From the NCBI RefSeq assembly GCF_021764745.1, contig NZ_JAETXX010000010.1, positions 62,001 through 126,000 of the forward strand: a DNA stretch of 64,000 bases, written 5' to 3'. The number at the start of each line of letters is the position of its first letter. Position 1 is the first letter of the stretch. The DNA is from Joostella atrarenae (GTDB lineage: Bacteria > Bacteroidota > Bacteroidia > Flavobacteriales > Flavobacteriaceae). Shown here in pieces: positions 62,256 to 64,000 of this stretch. The position numbers were made by a program, and so were the translations under genes. The notes beneath the pieces are model-generated. The model was not told the origin of the DNA. It saw only the letters and a program-made list of their open reading frames with translations, and made no database searches.

Positions 62256-63347
62256 ATGACAATAGATAACTTCTCAAGAGATTTCCCAATAATTAGCCAA
62301 TATACATATGCTAATACAGCTGCCTCTGGACTTATGTACGAAAGTTTGATGGAGTGGCGTCAAGGACATGACATCGATTTTTTAATTGGAGGAAGTAAAT
62401 TTAGAGATTCTTTAGAAGAACAAATTGCAGATATAAGAACTGCTGTTGCTGTTTTTTTTAATGCAGAAGTAGACAATACAATTCTTACACCAAATTTTTC
62501 ATTTGCTTTAAAGACACTTGTAAATGGAATTGATAAACAGAAAAGCATTTTACTTTTAGACGGCGATTATCCTTCCGTTAATTGGCCTTTTGTAAGTGGC
62601 GATTTTAAATCTGTTACTTTTGCAAAGGTAGATCAACATCTTGAGGAAAATATTAGAGCAGCCTTTAAAAATAACCAGCCTGATATTTTTGCGTTTAGCA
62701 TTGTTCAGTATATCGATGGGATTAAAATTGATTTAAACTTTATTAAAGACCTTAAAAAGGAGTATCCTAACACTATTTTTATAGCTGATGGAACTCAGTA
62801 TAGCGGGACAGAAAGTTTTTCATTTAAAGACGCTGGAATTGATGTCTTTGGAGGGAGTGGTTATAAATGGTTGTTAGCAGGATATGGGAATGGATATATG
62901 CTTTTTAGTGAGTCTGTCGTTTCTTTATTATACCCAAAATCGTTAGCATTTGAGCCTCAAGAGGAGTCTTTTCAGAAGGATAAAAACCATTTAAAATGTC
63001 ATTTTGAGCCTGGGCATTTGGATACATTAAATTTTGGTAGCCTTTTGTTTTCTATTGAACAGTTTAATGAGATAGGAATGGAAGGGGTGACAAAGCATTT
63101 AAAGTCGTTATCGGAATACGCAGTAGAGAAATTCTCAGCGTTAGACTTATTATCTGAAGAAGTTGCTCAAAGACAAGTTCCTCATTCTACAATATTTAAT
63201 CTCAATGTAGATGATAAAATGATAGCAGCATTAAAATCTCGAAATATAATTTTTTCAATGAGAGGCTCAGGGGTTCGAGTAAGTTTTCATATCTATAATA
63301 CCATGAAAGATATAGATAAGATTGTTAATATTTTGAAGCATAAATAA
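62256..63347 (+). CDS. PLP-dependent aminotransferase, class V fold
   Basis: This 363-aa fold-type I PLP enzyme of the NifS/isopenicillin epimerase-like group has 'LTPNFSFALKTLVNGI', 'FIADGTQYSG' (Asp that contacts the PLP ring) and the PLP Lys in 'GSGYKWLLAGYGNG'. No Cys-rich active loop as in cysteine desulfurases was seen, so an aminotransferase or epimerase role is more likely. It stands between the porin and CBM48 genes, apparently on its own, and the substrate is unknown. Confidence 0.87.
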   Translation: MTIDNFSRDFPIISQYTYANTAASGLMYESLMEWRQGHDIDFLIGGSKFRDSLEEQIADIRTAVAVFFNAEVDNTILTPNFSFALKTLVNGIDKQKSILLLDGDYPSVNWPFVSGDFKSVTFAKVDQHLEENIRAAFKNNQPDIFAFSIVQYIDGIKIDLNFIKDLKKEYPNTIFIADGTQYSGTESFSFKDAGIDVFGGSGYKWLLAGYGNGYMLFSESVVSLLYPKSLAFEPQEESFQKDKNHLKCHFEPGHLDTLNFGSLLFSIEQFNEIGMEGVTKHLKSLSEYAVEKFSALDLLSEEVAQRQVPHSTIFNLNVDDKMIAALKSRNIIFSMRGSGVRVSFHIYNTMKDIDKIVNILKHK

Positions 63348-63498
63348 TTCTATTTTCTACATTTTTCTAATAAAATTTTATGCTTTTCTTGATTTCGTTA
63401 AGGCAGTTTTAATAAAACGATAAATATTTGTTTTCTAGTTGTTTATCAAGAATTTAATTTATTCTTTTACATATAGAAATCAATAAATTTTATCTAAA

Positions 63499-63795
63499 AT
63501 GTCAATCACCAAACAATATTTAAAGTCGCGACCAGTTTGTAAAATTACTTTTACAGTTCCTGCAACAGAAGCTAATCAAGTTGTAGTTGTAGGCGATTTC
63601 AATGAATGGAACCCAGAGGTAACTTCATTGAAAAAACAAAAAAACGGAAATTTTAAAGGCACTTTCGACTTGCCAAAGGATAATTCTTATGAGTTTCGTT
63701 ATATCATCGATGGTGAGTATACAAACGAAGAGGAGGCAGATGCTTTTGTATGGAATGATTTTGGAGGAGCAGAAAATGCCGTATTACACGTTTAA
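63499..63795 (+). CDS. Stand-alone CBM48 (isoamylase N-terminal-like) protein
   Basis: This 98-aa protein is just one CBM48/AMPK-type glycogen-binding domain: 'KITFTVPATEANQVVVVGDF', 'NEWNPEVTSL' (Trp of the sugar site), 'FKGTFDLPKDNSYEFRYIIDGEY' (about 52-74). There is no signal peptide, so it is cytoplasmic. Stand-alone copies are common in Bacteroidota and may bind glycogen or regulate its enzymes; no glycogen genes are in the window. Its stop directly abuts the stop of the convergent gene. Confidence 0.9.
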   Translation: MSITKQYLKSRPVCKITFTVPATEANQVVVVGDFNEWNPEVTSLKKQKNGNFKGTFDLPKDNSYEFRYIIDGEYTNEEEADAFVWNDFGGAENAVLHV

Positions 63796-64000
63796 TTAGA
63801 GTCGATCTTTAATTATCTCGATAAAATTTTCATAAAGGTTTTCGACTGTATTTAAATCGTATTGCTCATCTATAGAAACGATAGCTCCATTCCATTCTCC
63901 TAAAACCCATTTCCCTCTATTAAGCGCAGGTAATTGGGTGTAATCTATTGTGTTGTCGCTCCATGCTTTAGCGTAATAATACGGGAGTTTATTAACTGTA
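63796..64000 (-). CDS. C-terminal part of an unrecognised protein (5' end outside window)
   Basis: An open minus-strand frame runs from the window end to a stop at 63796-63798, giving 67 residues: 'KLPYYYAKAWSDNTIDYTQ', 'NRGKWVLGEWNGAIVSIDE' and 'VENLYENFIEIIKDRL'. The composition is that of a soluble, conserved protein, but no family was recognised. Its stop codon touches that of the CBM48 gene. Confidence 0.65.
   Translation of the reverse strand, partial: TVNKLPYYYAKAWSDNTIDYTQLPALNRGKWVLGEWNGAIVSIDEQYDLNTVENLYENFIEIIKDRL

Noticed and set aside
1-64000. tRNA/rRNA genes, CRISPR arrays, prophage or defence islands
   Set aside because: No cloverleaf-like sequence with CCA or T-loop, no regularly spaced repeats, and no phage or restriction-type genes were seen in the gaps, which are nearly all below 300 bp.

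Overview
The window looks like a chromosomal segment of a marine-type member of the Flavobacteriaceae (phylum Bacteroidota). The grounds are the low-GC sequence, the SusC/SusD outer-membrane pairs, the PafA-type phosphatase, the 'putative porin' and CBM48-only proteins, the FtsH-LUD-CdsA-Psd-ACBP gene order, and the repeated use of the Bacteroidota promoter -7 element TANNTTTG in place of a sigma70 -10 box. Most of it is ordinary housekeeping sequence. The organism cannot be named to genus from sequence reading alone.

Layout. 1-4.1 kb: the end of an SDR-like gene, an ABC exporter, then the Nif3/coiled-coil pair. 4.2-11.7 kb: LpxK, a TPR hybrid histidine kinase, GAPDH, lipoyl synthase, an Nramp-like transporter that lacks the family's metal motifs, and an ECF sigma factor with a small Cys-rich protein. 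11.9-20.3 kb: an RskA-type anti-sigma/ECF sigma pair, MurB overlapping an aminotransferase, a twin-DTG aspartyl protease with a PDZ domain, a DUF1573 protein and ValS. 20.3-25.2 kb: a minus-strand operon rsfS-ftsH-LUD-cdsA-psd-ACBP that joins membrane quality control and phospholipid synthesis. 25.3-28.4 kb: a plus-strand operon of BirA, an Lgt-like membrane protein without the usual catalytic His, a radical SAM protein resembling the MJ0619/Tes family, and a 65-aa membrane protein. This is the strongest candidate for an undescribed system. 28.4-34.2 kb: MlaFE-like lipid transport genes, PafA, and a KAS III / methyltransferase / GT2 cassette with a perfect 14-bp palindrome upstream of its promoter. 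34.4-41.4 kb: GcvP, a UbiA-like membrane protein, an ECF sigma/small anti-sigma-like pair, a rhodanese and LysS. 41.6-48.0 kb: an outer-membrane transporter-like protein, an HdeD-like protein, a YqaE/Pmp3 microprotein (52 aa), two lipoproteins and LipB.

48.2-59.5 kb is the accessory part: two SusC/SusD pairs whose SusC genes share an almost identical 5' module but differ afterwards, followed by an intact IS1182-like element whose right end lies 2 bp from the rnhB stop codon. 59.5-64 kb returns to ordinary genes: rnhB, a putative porin, a class V aminotransferase, a CBM48 protein and the end of an unknown gene. Lipoylation is covered by two separated genes (lipA, lipB), which serve GcvH and the 2-oxoacid dehydrogenases, and gcvP is also present. 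No tRNA, rRNA, CRISPR array, prophage or defence island was seen.
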